In this document: positions 34,003-45,100 of the stretch, piece by piece
Numbering within the stretch: position 1 is the first letter of the stretch
How the letters are laid out: every line of letters begins with the position of its first letter
Source: Pyricularia pennisetigena
Taxonomy: Eukaryota > Ascomycota > Sordariomycetes > Magnaporthales > Pyriculariaceae
Direction: 5' to 3'
NCBI RefSeq assembly: GCF_004337985.1
Contig: NC_043741.1
Span: forward strand, 4,440,140-4,504,139
DNA: 64,000 nt
Made by a program: the position numbers and the translations under genes
The notes under the pieces: generated by a model
Databases searched by the model: none
Told to the model about the DNA's origin: nothing
What the model saw: the letters and a program-made list of their open reading frames with translations, nothing else

Positions 34003-34458
34003 CGATTCTAGCAACGTGCGGTAGGAATGGAAGGTGGCTCCCGAAGCTACCAGCCCAATTTAGTCGAACTAGCACCAGACTACTGTACATAGACATGGAT
34101 GCTAGACTACTCTAGCTCATAGTCAATTTAACCTGCCGACACACAATTGGGGTGAATGCGCCTCGACTGGGGCTGCAGCATAGGTAGCTCTCATTCACCC
34201 ACACTGCATTGGCGGATCATGCACAAAGCTGCATCTCGACCCAATTAGCTTCGAGTGCCTCTATGCAGCTTAGCACAGGTTCAGCCAGTCAGGCAACTCC
34301 AGCTGTCAAACGACCTGTCGAGTTGACCAGCCAAAGTGGGTGAGGGTGGTGGGAGCCTTTCCGCCTTTGGCCCCTCGCAGCGACAACAAACAGATACGGC
34401 CGCCAACTCCCGCATCACTGAAATCGAATCGCCCTCTCAGGGCCAACCATGGGCACCT

Positions 34459-37400
34459 ATGGCGACCGCCGCCGCACACGAAGCAGACAGAGGCTTTCAC
34501 CTTAGCCAAGCGAGAGGGCATAGGCCACCCGCTGATTTCCGTGTGCCCGATTACAGTGGCCATCACCGTCACGGCCTGTCGTCAAGCCGGCCCTACCGCG
34601 CTGATTGGGGAGAGATGGATGGCCCGATTTTCGACCGCCAGCCTCGCCCGCTCATGGGGGAGGAACCTATCCATAGCTCAGATCTCGCTTTGGTTCCTTC
34701 TCCTCGTCGTCGACACCAACGAAGCTCTCGGACATCGCTTCATCACCAGCCGGCAATGTACAGCGCGCGCCCTCCGGAAACGCACGTTCCCAGCTTGACG
34801 AGGTCCTCTACGGCACCGCACTCGCAGCGGAAGTCTTATTACGAGGATGATCTGTCCAGACCAGACAGTCGCCGGAGCGGCTCGCGGCGCGACACAAGCC
34901 CTCGCTCGCATCCCTACCAATCAGCGCCTGGGTCCCCGGCGACATCGCTCACCGATCCTGACAGCGACAGTGATGACTCCACCTGCTCAAGAGGCCATTA
35001 CGAAAGGCGCCAGCATGGCGCACGTTCCAGGGATGCTTTGCCTGACCGGTACCAGTCTAACAGGAGACAGAGACGCCATCTCAACCATGACGACGTAATA
35101 CTAGAGGAGGACGATGATCGTAGATCGGGGCATGCCGCTTCTCTCTCAAGACGACAGACGCAGCCCGTGGCCGGATCGTTTTCGCATGGGAGAGACCGCC
35201 ATTACACGACTCATCGGAACCAAAGACCGACTCCTGAATTTGACGAAGAGCTTGCTTCTAGCCCAGAGTCTAGAAGGTACGGGCAAAAGTCCACATCCTT
35301 AGCAGACACCCCAAATCCCAGCCTCTCAATTTCAACCCAGGAAAAGGAAGATGCTGACAGTTTAGGTTTGATAGGAGACATCACCATTCTAGCCAGTCTC
35401 ACATGTCACAGCCACCAAGACCAGTTTATGTCACAGACGGCTCTGACACAGGGTCTTCCCTTTCAAGAAGTGTAAGAATTTGACCTGATTTGACTTTGGG
35501 CGTCTTTGATTATGTTGCTATGGAGAAGTGACACCCCCCATGTTTTTGTAAGTCATCCAGTCTTCCGCTTTCGGCCGAGCCCCTCACTGCTTATAACACG
35601 AGACTAATGAATGATTTAATCCAGCAGCCTTTGCATCTTGGGCGAGTCTCTACTCGATTGGGTTGAACACTGAGCTGACTGGAGACTTTTAGATTGTGGA
35701 CAATGGCCCACCTAAGCACTGCGGCAAGAGAATTAAGCCTGATGATGTGCACCATACGGAGGAGGGACACAAGTATGGCATCTGTGGCCACTGCAGGACA
35801 AGGGTCTGCTATATGTGTGGAACCAAGTGGAAGAGTTGCGATTGTCCTCCAGTGCCTCGGAGAGGAGAGTATGGCTACTTGGCAGCAGAGCGGGACGAAA
35901 ATCCTCCCACATCATCGTCTCATCAGATAAAGAGATCTGGCATCAGGAACACGGAGTATTGCCAACAGCCTAGCGGGATTTATTCGCCCCCAGAATCACC
36001 AACTTGCGAGAAATCTACACGCTCAACCCTCGACTCTTATGGCTCCCCTGGATCTCGCGATAGCCGTGCATACCACGAGCGCCAGCAGCTTGGGTCACGA
36101 GTCACTGCCAAAGACCATGAAGATGATCATCTGATAAGGTCGATGCATGAAAGGCAAGGTGAAGACCTCGAGCGTAGGCTACGGGGCTTACCTTGTCCGG
36201 AAGGGACGACTGACAAATACTACGCTGACGAAGCATCAGAAGCGATGCAATCGCCGCAGTCTACAGCACTGACGCACTCTCGTCTCGGGGCTATGGTACC
36301 TGTCGCCGCTCCGCTACCACCGCAGAATCACTCTGATTCCGATTTTTATGCTTTGGGTCCGGTGTACAGCAACAATTCATGTGCCCACCCAGTACCGCCT
36401 CCCGCTGTACCCATGGCTCCGCCCCCGAACGACTACCATGACGCATCTCCGCCGCGATCGAATCATAGGGCACCCATGTCTCCCGCATTTGATTCAGTGC
36501 CTTATCCACAAAATTATCCTTCATCGCAGCCTCCCTTGCACCTGGACGAACCAATGTACGCACACTCGTACCCGCCGGCCCCAGTGCCACCTCAGGTTCA
36601 AGCGTCACCGCGATGTCCGCCTGAACCTCAGGCAGATCCGCACTGGCAATACGACGCTCCGAGGTCTCGGCAACGAGAGCACTCGTCTCCCGCGTCGTAT
36701 TCACGTTCTTTACCTCAACCCTCAAGTGTCGTTCCGCCTCCGGTGCCCATGCCACCGCCCGCCGTGCCCATTGCGCCTTCGGCATCTGCCAGAATGCCAG
36801 AGCTGCCTGAACACCACCTTGTACGAGCAACTCAGGCTCCACACGCGGCTCCTTCCCCTCCCCCGGAATCTGAGAGACACAGTCGGCACGGCGATTATGT
36901 GTCGAGTGTTAACAAGGCGCGAACGAGGCGATCATCTGTGGAAAGGCGCATGGCTGACCGCTTCAATCCGGAACTCCGGCATAACTATGATTTGACTCCA
37001 CCTTACGCCCTTGCCTCTACCGTGCCTCTGGTTGTTCACCCGGGACCTCTATTGCATGGAACTGCGCCTCCTCCATCGATAGTTTCACTACATCATGCTC
37101 CGGCACCCATGCATCCTCATGTGCCATTGGCATCCCCTGCCCATCAACACCAGCACACTCCTCCTCGCTCGCAACATCCACCCATGTATCCTTACGCCTC
37201 ACCTGTGATTCCAGTTGCCATACCACTGCACCAGAGGCCATCGGTTCCTATGATGCCACATATGCCCCTGGGTCCTGTGCCACACCAAGCGATTCCCGTC
37301 ACCCCGGGTCCCCCCTTTGCAAGTATGCCGCGGAGGCATACTATGGACGATGAAATTTTCGGCAGCAATAACTCACGTAGCACCCGATCCTCAGACCTGG

Positions 37401-37741
37401 GACAGTCTGGAGGTCCTGGCCGGCGGAGCCGCCGCCATGCAGAAAGCGACGACAAGCACGGTGCGAATGGTGGTGAAAGCCATTCGCCCAGCAGAAGCAG
37501 TAGCCGTAGGCGCCAGCGGCAAAAGAGCGAATCTTTGTCGACGCCCACATCATCCAGACGCCATCATCATAACGAAGCCCCTTACCGTGAAGACGAACAG
37601 GAGAAGCCGTCGGACTCGAGTCTCGCAGGGCTTTCGGGCTCCGGTCGAGGCATGAACCGCGTCTATGAGTGGAACAAGCACGTTGTGATGGGCAGTCCGC
37701 CTGAGCCGTCGGCTGCTCCTCCATCCTCGGTGGGATCTTGA
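34459..37741 (+). CDS. large disordered protein with IBR/RING-like Cys core
   Basis: Three exons (34459-35276, 35366-35471, 35693-37741) give 990 aa. The first about 300 residues are Ser/Arg/His-rich and disordered (RSGSRRDTSPRSH and similar). A compact Cys/His core follows at about 309-360: DNGPPKHCGKRI, then C339-X2-C342-X4-C347-X2-C350-X6-C357-X-C359, ending CGTKWKSCDCP. This resembles the in-between-RING or RING2 half of RBR ubiquitin ligases, but no first RING is visible. The remaining about 630 residues are Pro-rich (many PPPVP, PPAVP runs) with a basic Ser/Arg segment near the C-terminus. The ATG at 34459 is the first in frame. Intron 2 (221 nt) is longer than its neighbours and could hide a small exon. 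Zinc binding is likely, while ubiquitin ligase activity is unproven. Confidence 0.75.
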
Positions 37742-38969
37742 AGCAACAATTGGGCTTTGCTGTCGGAAAAGAGCGAGTGACGATCTTTTAAAGGCAGTTT
37801 GCCAGAGTATTTGTCGGCATCAGCAACCACACATACTCTATTCTTTTTTCTTTTCTTTTTTTTTCTTTTTAATACGAAGATTTGTCTTAAAACAATGAAT
37901 TATGCCATATCATGTTTTCATAAGTTTCTCGATTTTTTATTTTATTTTTGATTTTTGATTTTGTTTTTGGTCGTGTAGTCGCTTTTGTTCGTGCTGACAC
38001 CACGTCATGATGGGATGAATTTCCTGTGAACCTCTTTGTTCGATTGAATACATACGAGCGAATAATATGACCGGCCAAAACTCTTAGGCCCGTTTCTGGT
38101 AGTCTACCTAACCAAATCTAATCATCAGGCCAAATACTGGCTCCGGCATGCGCTGAATTGTCTATCAGAGCAGAATTTGTTCAGAAACATAGACCCACGT
38201 CGGGTCTCATTTCCAAGCTACTGCGAAAAGTTAAGGACTATAGGTGTTTGATACCATATCAACATCCCGCTCATCGTCCGCAAGCTGGATCTTGAAAGGC
38301 CCAAGTCTTATTGCCATGAATAGTAGGCCAGCTTGTTAGCGGCTGCAGTTTGGTGTCCTCTTTATTACAGAATATTTTAGCATCCCTCTGATTTCTGGAC
38401 GGTAACATGTCTGTTGTTTTCCTTTTCCTTCCTTCTGCTCGAAGCAAAGGCGCAACATTGAGCGTCTTACAAACCTGCTCAGTCGCAAAAAAAGCACGAA
38501 GGGGGAGGCGGCTCTTAATTTTTTTTTCTCTCTTTTCTAGCGTCTCTTTTCGGGCAAGTATTGCCCCAAAACTAGCTCGGTAGATTTTATTAACCACACT
38601 TTCGTCCAAAGTACAGATGCAAAAGGGATGAACAGGACAGTACTGAGCTCGATGATGGCCAGCAGGCAGCTTCTTTGAAATTCGCACGGTCCAATCGCTT
38701 GCCGGAGAAGGTGGTCCGAACTTTAAACAAGATACAACGAACGAGGTATGCTTCTGCGGACTAAGTTTTCCGGACGATGGGGACACACATGTATATATCC
38801 GACGCGTAGTTTTGCCCTCTGGCTCCTTGTGATGGCCATCCAAAAAGAGATCAAAAAGCAACAAGTTTCTTAAAAAAGATGTGCCAATAGGCGGGTATCT
38901 ATGCTCAATATGAAACGAGTCTGATGACCGATTTAAAAACACACGCGTGCTACTTCTCTTGATAACATC
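37742..38969. other. convergent 3' intergenic region
   Basis: This spacer lies between the stop codons of the IBR-like gene (+) and the DUF300 gene (-). It is T-rich after 37840 on the plus strand, as expected of 3' UTR and polyadenylation signals. A 223-codon frame on the minus strand (38271-38942) has no ATG start and no family signature. I see no gene. Confidence 0.6.
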
Positions 38970-41173
38970 TCATAGGTGGGTCTCTCTGCCAGGCTCGTCA
39001 TTGCCTCCCCACACGTTTCGCATATCTTCCTCATCAATATCGTACTTTGGGGAAATTACAGCAGGTTCAGACTCGTGCTCCCAATGGTTAGATTCGCTCT
39101 GTGGGGCGACGGAGTTTGTGTTGTTTTCATCCGTCATTGACATTTTGGAAACGTCGAAATCGACTTCTGAAAGATCCGGCTTGGCCTGGGACTCGACGGC
39201 AGGCTGAGGTGTTTCCCGTGGCGGCGTGGAACGTCCCGAGTGGGCCGTTGCGCGCGACTTACCCTTGCCCTTGCCCTTTGATTTCTTAGCCACAACAGTG
39301 CCCTCAGAGTCTTGCCTTTGATCCCTCTGCTTTGGCCCAGAGCCATTGACAGATAACGATGAGGGAGCTGGCAAAGATGCCCTAGAGCGGCCGGACTGCG
39401 GGCTAGGTCGTGGAGTTTCCCATGGCTTTCGGGGCACGTTTGCAATGATTACAGGGTACTGATTCCGGAGTTAGCCAATCTTTACTCAATGAGCCCTGAA
39501 CAGCGACAAGGTCTGATGGCATGTGTGGGACTCACATTCCAGTCCCCATACTCGAGCTTCCTCGCCTTATCGTAGAGAAGCTCCTCTTCAGGGTCCAGTT
39601 TATCATCTCCTATAATGCTTGTATCCTCATGGACGTTGCTAGAGCTGCTGGTACGGCTGGGCCCCCCAGGAGAGTCAGACCGGCCACCACCATTGCCGTT
39701 TTTACCGCCAAGTAGCGGCGTGTAAGGGTTGACATCCGAGGTGATCTCTCCAGGGCTGGGAATCCAATATTTGCCCTTTCCTCCACGCTCATATCGCATG
39801 CCAGCCTTCACTCGTGCCAGTCGTGACTTGGAAGACTCATGCGCCATGATTTTGTCACGCGAGTCGAAGCCACGATATCCGTACTTGTCCCCCTTGAAAG
39901 TCTCCTTGGAGTCTTCGATGAGGTCGCGTATGCCGAAGGAGTCTCGAAGCGCAAATTTGACGGGCATTCGGGCCTCCTCAACAGCATCGTTGGCGAAGTC
40001 GTGCCACGAAAAGGCGTACCAATGAGCGATCGCAAAAATAGGCATCTCGATACAGATGAGAAAGTCCTGGATCGCCGCGGCGAGGTTGTCGGGGGAGTAC
40101 CCCTCCACCTTGTCCGTAATAGCACCTAACCATACAAGGATGGAGAGGAAGAAGCCTTGCCAATATGAGGCAAAAATGATGAGTTTGATACAGAGGAACT
40201 TGGGCACCGGGCGGAAGGGCTTGAGATCGTCGTGCATACACACCCAGAAGAGAGCCAAGCAGTAAAGACAGATGGTCATGCTGACGTTGTAGACCAGCCC
40301 GCTCCAGAAATAGCCCGAGTCAACACCCAGGTATCCCTCTTTGTAGGTGCCCGTTGCCTTCATTATGACGGCTGCCAGGGCGAGTGTAGGCTTCAGCCAT
40401 GCGTATTGTAGGATTCCGCGCTTGATGGCCAGGAACGAATAGGGATCCGATATGTCGACGCGTGACATAACATAGTTCATGGGCCACAGATGTTCGACTG
40501 GCTCGCGTCCATGGGTCATAATGATGAGAGCTCGTTCGCCGCCCAGGTAGTTGATCAAAAGCTGGAAGAAGGTATAGATCGTGAAAGCCTGTGGGTTGCC
40601 ACCCATTGTTAACTGTCAGCATTTTCGTACGATGGAAAGAGTGCGGTCACCAAAAAAGCTCAGGTCTCTAGAGTTTGTTTGTACACACCTCGTACACATC
40701 GCGAATCGGGTCAACAAAGGCAGCTGTTTTGAGAGAGATCATGCTGAGCCATGATGCTATGGAATATAGCGGCACCCTAGACCACGCGAACAACCGCGGC
40801 AAGAGTCAGTAAGGGTCATCCTGAGCCGCCGGGACGAGGAACGGAGGGTAGCATTTACATGAGTAGAATGCGCACTACATATCGTTGTAGCAGGGGCTTG
40901 CGGTAGTTTTTTCTGCGGAAAGTTAGTCGTCGAACTGGGACCACACGATGGGGTCATGCAATACGCACGTCTGGAAGAAAATTGAGCTGTGGAAAGAGGC
41001 AGTCACCGATTGAATCGGGGTGTCTTGGTCAGCTTAGTTCGCACAACAAAAGGAAGAGTTTCGAATCGACGCTTTGCTTACATGACCGACAAAATAGTGG
41101 CGACAAGCGACGATACACCGGCTACCGCGGTGAGGGCGCTTGCAAGCTTCTCACCCGTACCTCCGGCAGGCAT
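38970..41173 (-). CDS. DUF300/TMEM184 (organic solute transporter alpha-like) membrane protein
   Basis: Six exons, read leftward: 41082-41173, 40969-40986 (18 nt), 40859-40912, 40689-40776, 39536-40588 and 38970-39458, giving 597 aa. All phases agree and the joined N-terminal part reads LVATILSVISIFFQTKNYRK, then PLLQRYVVRILLMVPLYS, then FVDPIRDVYEAFTIYTFFQLL and YLGGERALI, typical of the DUF300/Ostalpha family with about seven membrane helices. Further helices include the segments around SMTICLYCLALFWVCMH and FASYWQGFFLSILVWLG. The last about 250 residues are a cytoplasmic tail with charged and Gly/Lys-rich low complexity (KKSKGKGKGKSR). Yeast and animal relatives are vacuolar or endosomal and solute- or lipid-linked; the exact role in fungi is not settled. 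It is divergent from CSF1, with 960 bp between the two start codons. Confidence 0.88.
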
Positions 41174-42133
41174 TTCTGTCAGAGTGTTTGCTCCAAGGGA
41201 GCGACAGAAAATCGAAAGGCTATATCAATGTCAGAGAACAGCTCATGCTTCTCTGAAGGAGCTGTACTCCAGGTGGAAATGAAAACCTGGCCAGAGGTTG
41301 TTGCGCAGGATAAAAACAAAAAAAAAAAAAAAGAGCAAAGTTCGGAGTTATGATGAGGTTTAGGCAGTTTAGAAGCATCACCAAGTGACGCGCTCCGACT
41401 GATGCCGGAGAGATGGAGTAATGCACCTTACCTACGGCCAATGAACGGCTGTTGTGGGCATAAGCAAGTGAACTAATTAATCCCTGCAATGTTGGGGTGC
41501 AACACAGGCGGGGTGATCCCCTAGAGCCGTCATAAGCGCACGTGCCAGGAGTCTCCCTGTTGCCGCACGCCCCTAGCCGTTGGAATGATCCCCGTAAGCA
41601 AGCAAGCCTTTAGGCAATCAAATCAATTTGAATTGAATTCATTCGACGCGTGTCGCGAGGTGGATTTGACGATATATAGTCCCCAGTACCTACCAATCGA
41701 GATACCCTCAATTTAGACAGCACTTACCTTACCTCTACTACCTCATAACAGCTTAATTTGAAAGCCAAGCAACTAAATGAAGACTAAGGTACCTACCAAA
41801 GCTTAGTCTGGGTGCTTGCTACCAACTGGTACCTTGGACATCTACCGACCGCTACATTAGCTTCGCCAAACAAGCTCGCAGATCACCCCGGCCTGACCGA
41901 CCAGTTTACCTCTCCGCCCGCATATGGATGATAGCTCCTACCCAAGATTATTCTCGGAACTCTATCTGACTCCGCTCCCCGCGTCAAGCACGTGAAGGTT
42001 CACATTCTCGACCGACTGGTGATGGACTCAACCATGGCAAGCTGCTTGCCCCGCTGAACAAACAGCTTGACGAGGAGCGGGAGCTGGTGCGAGCACGAAG
42101 GGACAACAGAAGCGCCGTGATATCTCGCTCAAC
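41174..42133. other. divergent promoter region of the DUF300 gene and CSF1
   Basis: This 960-bp region contains several ACCTA/TAGGT-type words (GTACCTACC near 41686, GGTACCTACC at 41789-41798, TTACCTTACC near 41724). A small upstream ORF of 11 codons plus stop (42022-42057) lies 76 nt before the CSF1 start codon if that part is transcribed. No other gene is visible. Confidence 0.5.
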
Positions 42134-45100
42134 ATGGCTGGAGATATCAAAAATGGAGTTAATTGGTACGCCGTCTTGCTACAAATTCAATGTGCCGCTG
42201 GCCTGGAGCCGCATGAGCTGACCCATGGAATCATGTGTACCTTGTCAGGATCTTCCTCGTATGGATGATTATTGCTGCATTGTTGTGAGTCTGCAAATCC
42301 CTATTCCTTCTGTTATTCATCTCCCATTAGGTTACTGACAACCTCACGCGGTTCTTTCGTTAGGTCATCCTTCTTTGTCTTGTACTTCAACCGTGTCTTT
42401 GCTTCCATCGTGTCTTGGGCGCTGAGGACCTACTCATGGCACCAATATCGAGTCTATATCGATATACAAGCGCTCCAGGTCTCCCTCCTGGCAGGGCGAG
42501 TCTTCTTCACTGGCCTTCGGTACCACGGCGACAATGAAACAATACTCATACAGCACGGTTTTGTCACCTGGTCTTACTGGCTGCGGAGAGTCCGGTCTGT
42601 GAGCATTAGCAAGGAGTATGAAAACGAGAAACAGACAAATGGGAAGACATGTGCGGACGAGACTGGACGTCAGGGCGACGCCCGAGGTAATACTTCTCGA
42701 TTGCCATGCCGAGTCAATGTCTCTCTTGTCGGCTTGGAGTGGTTCATTTACAATCGCAGCCCAGCATACGACTATGTCAAGCAACGCATGATGGAGGACG
42801 ACGTTCTTGACAAGGCGGAGACGACTGGCTTACAGGAAAAAGAGGCTACATCAGAAAACCTCAGACAACGGCGCTCCCAGAACTCCCAGGGTCATACCGA
42901 GCCTCCAGGAACAGGCTCAACAGAAGCACGGCAGAGTTCCAAAGGTCGGCTGCTGCGGTCCAAGCTCAACCCAGCGACCCACGCCGGTCGGCAACGTCCT
43001 GGTAGTGTTCGCTCAAACTCGCCCGATGAACCCGTAGGTGATAAGGTCACGGCGGATGAGGAAATGCCAATGCTTCTACAGCTTCTCCCAATACATTTTC
43101 AGTGCGAGAAGGCTGCAATGGTGATCGGGAATGAAAACACGAAAGCCATCTTGGTGATGAAGACGGACAGTGTTGATGGCGAAATCGACGCTTGTGCGAC
43201 CGATACCGTGGATCCGTACCGTCAACTTTTCAAAATGAAGTTCAAACGACCCACTGTTGACATGGTGGATAACGAGGATTTCAAGGAGGACCAGGCAGAC
43301 AGGGCAGCTCGGGAAAGGCATGTAGCGCAACAATCTGAGCCAATACCAAAACAGTCTCTGTTCACTCGGCATAGGCGTAAGATCTATGGCACCTTACGGA
43401 ACCATATGCCTTTCTTGCGGAAGTCTGTCGAGTCTTTTGCGGTTGATTATGAGAAGGGCGGTAGTGGTGACCGTGGAGGACCACCACTGGTTTCTCACAT
43501 CCCCGGTATCAATCATTGGCAAGGCCTCTCTAGATACCTCGACCAGGATGATGACGACAGAAGTCGCTGGACGGGGTCCGAGTATGCCGCCATCAGTAAC
43601 GTCGTCGACAGCACTGAGGCCAGCATGGTCGTTTATTGGGATGCGGTGGGGAAGGTTACCTGTCAACCTACGCACATCCCTGAGGGGACTGGAGAAGCGC
43701 ATCATGATATAAACGGCGACCTGCCTCCTGCCTGGGGCATAAACATCTCCCTGAAAGGAGGCTCAGTCACATATGGTCCATGGGCCGATAGACAACGAGC
43801 GGATTTGCAGAGAGTATTTGCGCCTAGCCTTTGCAAGGATGCGGTCCCCGCCCGGCCGTTGCCTGAGGGCTCGTTTAGAGTTCCAACCAAATTCAAACTA
43901 CTTATCGAGCTGGAAAATGACGTCGTCCTTCGGTTGCCACACCGGGAAGAGTCGAAGAATTGGCGGTGGAAGGGGCAAGACGGTCTGGTTGATGCACGTC
44001 GGTCGTTGGCTGGCAAACCAAAAGGTGGGCTTCGGTCCAAAAAGAAGGAAGCGGTTACCACAGTCCGTCAGCGACCGTATGGCTGGCTGGACGTCAAGAT
44101 CGCAGCCAACGCCACCATCGCATTCGAGATGGACATGGTCGCCGGTGACACTGGATACGCGATGGATCTGCGCGTCGACCTCCCAGCAGCCGAGATTTCG
44201 ACAAGTGTCAACCACCAGTTATTGTTACGGTCTGGACCACAGCGCATCGTCTGTGATTTGTCTACCCCTCTCAAATGGAATGCTCCTCGGCAATGGTTGT
44301 TTGACATAGACTGCCAAGGCCTCGAGTTGTTCATTCTCAGAGATCATATCTTCCTCCTCGTAGATCTCGTTGACGACTGGGCCAGCGGGCCCCCTGTCGA
44401 TTACTTGGTCTTCACGCCCTTCAAGTACTGCCTCAACATCTCATTGCGTGATTTGAAACTATACCTCAACATCAACGATGCCAACATAATCAACAATCCC
44501 ATCGACCTAGAAGACAATGCCTTCATCATACTGTCGAGTCCGCTCCTTGAAGCAAACACCTGCATCCCAATCGACAAATACAGGCCCCCTCGCAACGCGA
44601 TACCCTTTGATGTTAAGACTGACTTGGCAACCGTTGCTTTGCACTTGCCGCCATGGAATACTCAAGCCCCCTTTTTGGCATCCAAGGAGATTGCGCAAGG
44701 AGAGAACCTGAGCATCAGTGGCGCTTATCATTACAACGCGACGACTTCGACAGCAAATACCGACACTTTGGTATTGGATCTGAGTGCCCAGTCTCCCTCG
44801 GCAAAATTGTACGGCTTCCTTGTACGCTACTTCCTGAAGCTCAAAGACAATTACTTTGGTGACGACATCCATTTCAAAACACTAGAAGAGTACCAGGAGA
44901 TGCTACGGCTCAAGCAGACGAATCCCGAGGCCGAGCTTCGCAACAGGCCTCCTCCCAAGAAATCTAACGACTTTGATGTCATTTTGACAATCCGTGCAGA
45001 CTACCCCAAGGTGATGCTGCCCGCTAATCTATATTCGACAGCGAAACATATCCAGATCGATACGGCTTGCCTATCCGCAGACCTACGTTTTACCAACTAC

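Larger units (their letters stand above)
31058..34458. other. 3.4-kb intergenic region
   Basis: No gene is recognised. The segment has a perfect CGGCGG-N10-CCGCCG dyad (33123-33144), repeated TAGGTAGGCA words (near 33076 and 33509), a 28-nt T run (33972-33999) and several open frames of 70-147 codons without family signatures. The right end holds the promoter of the IBR-like gene. Confidence 0.5.

Noticed and set aside
38271..38942. 223-codon minus-strand frame
   Set aside because: Opens with GTG and not ATG, lies in the 3' flank of the DUF300 gene, and shows no recognisable motif.
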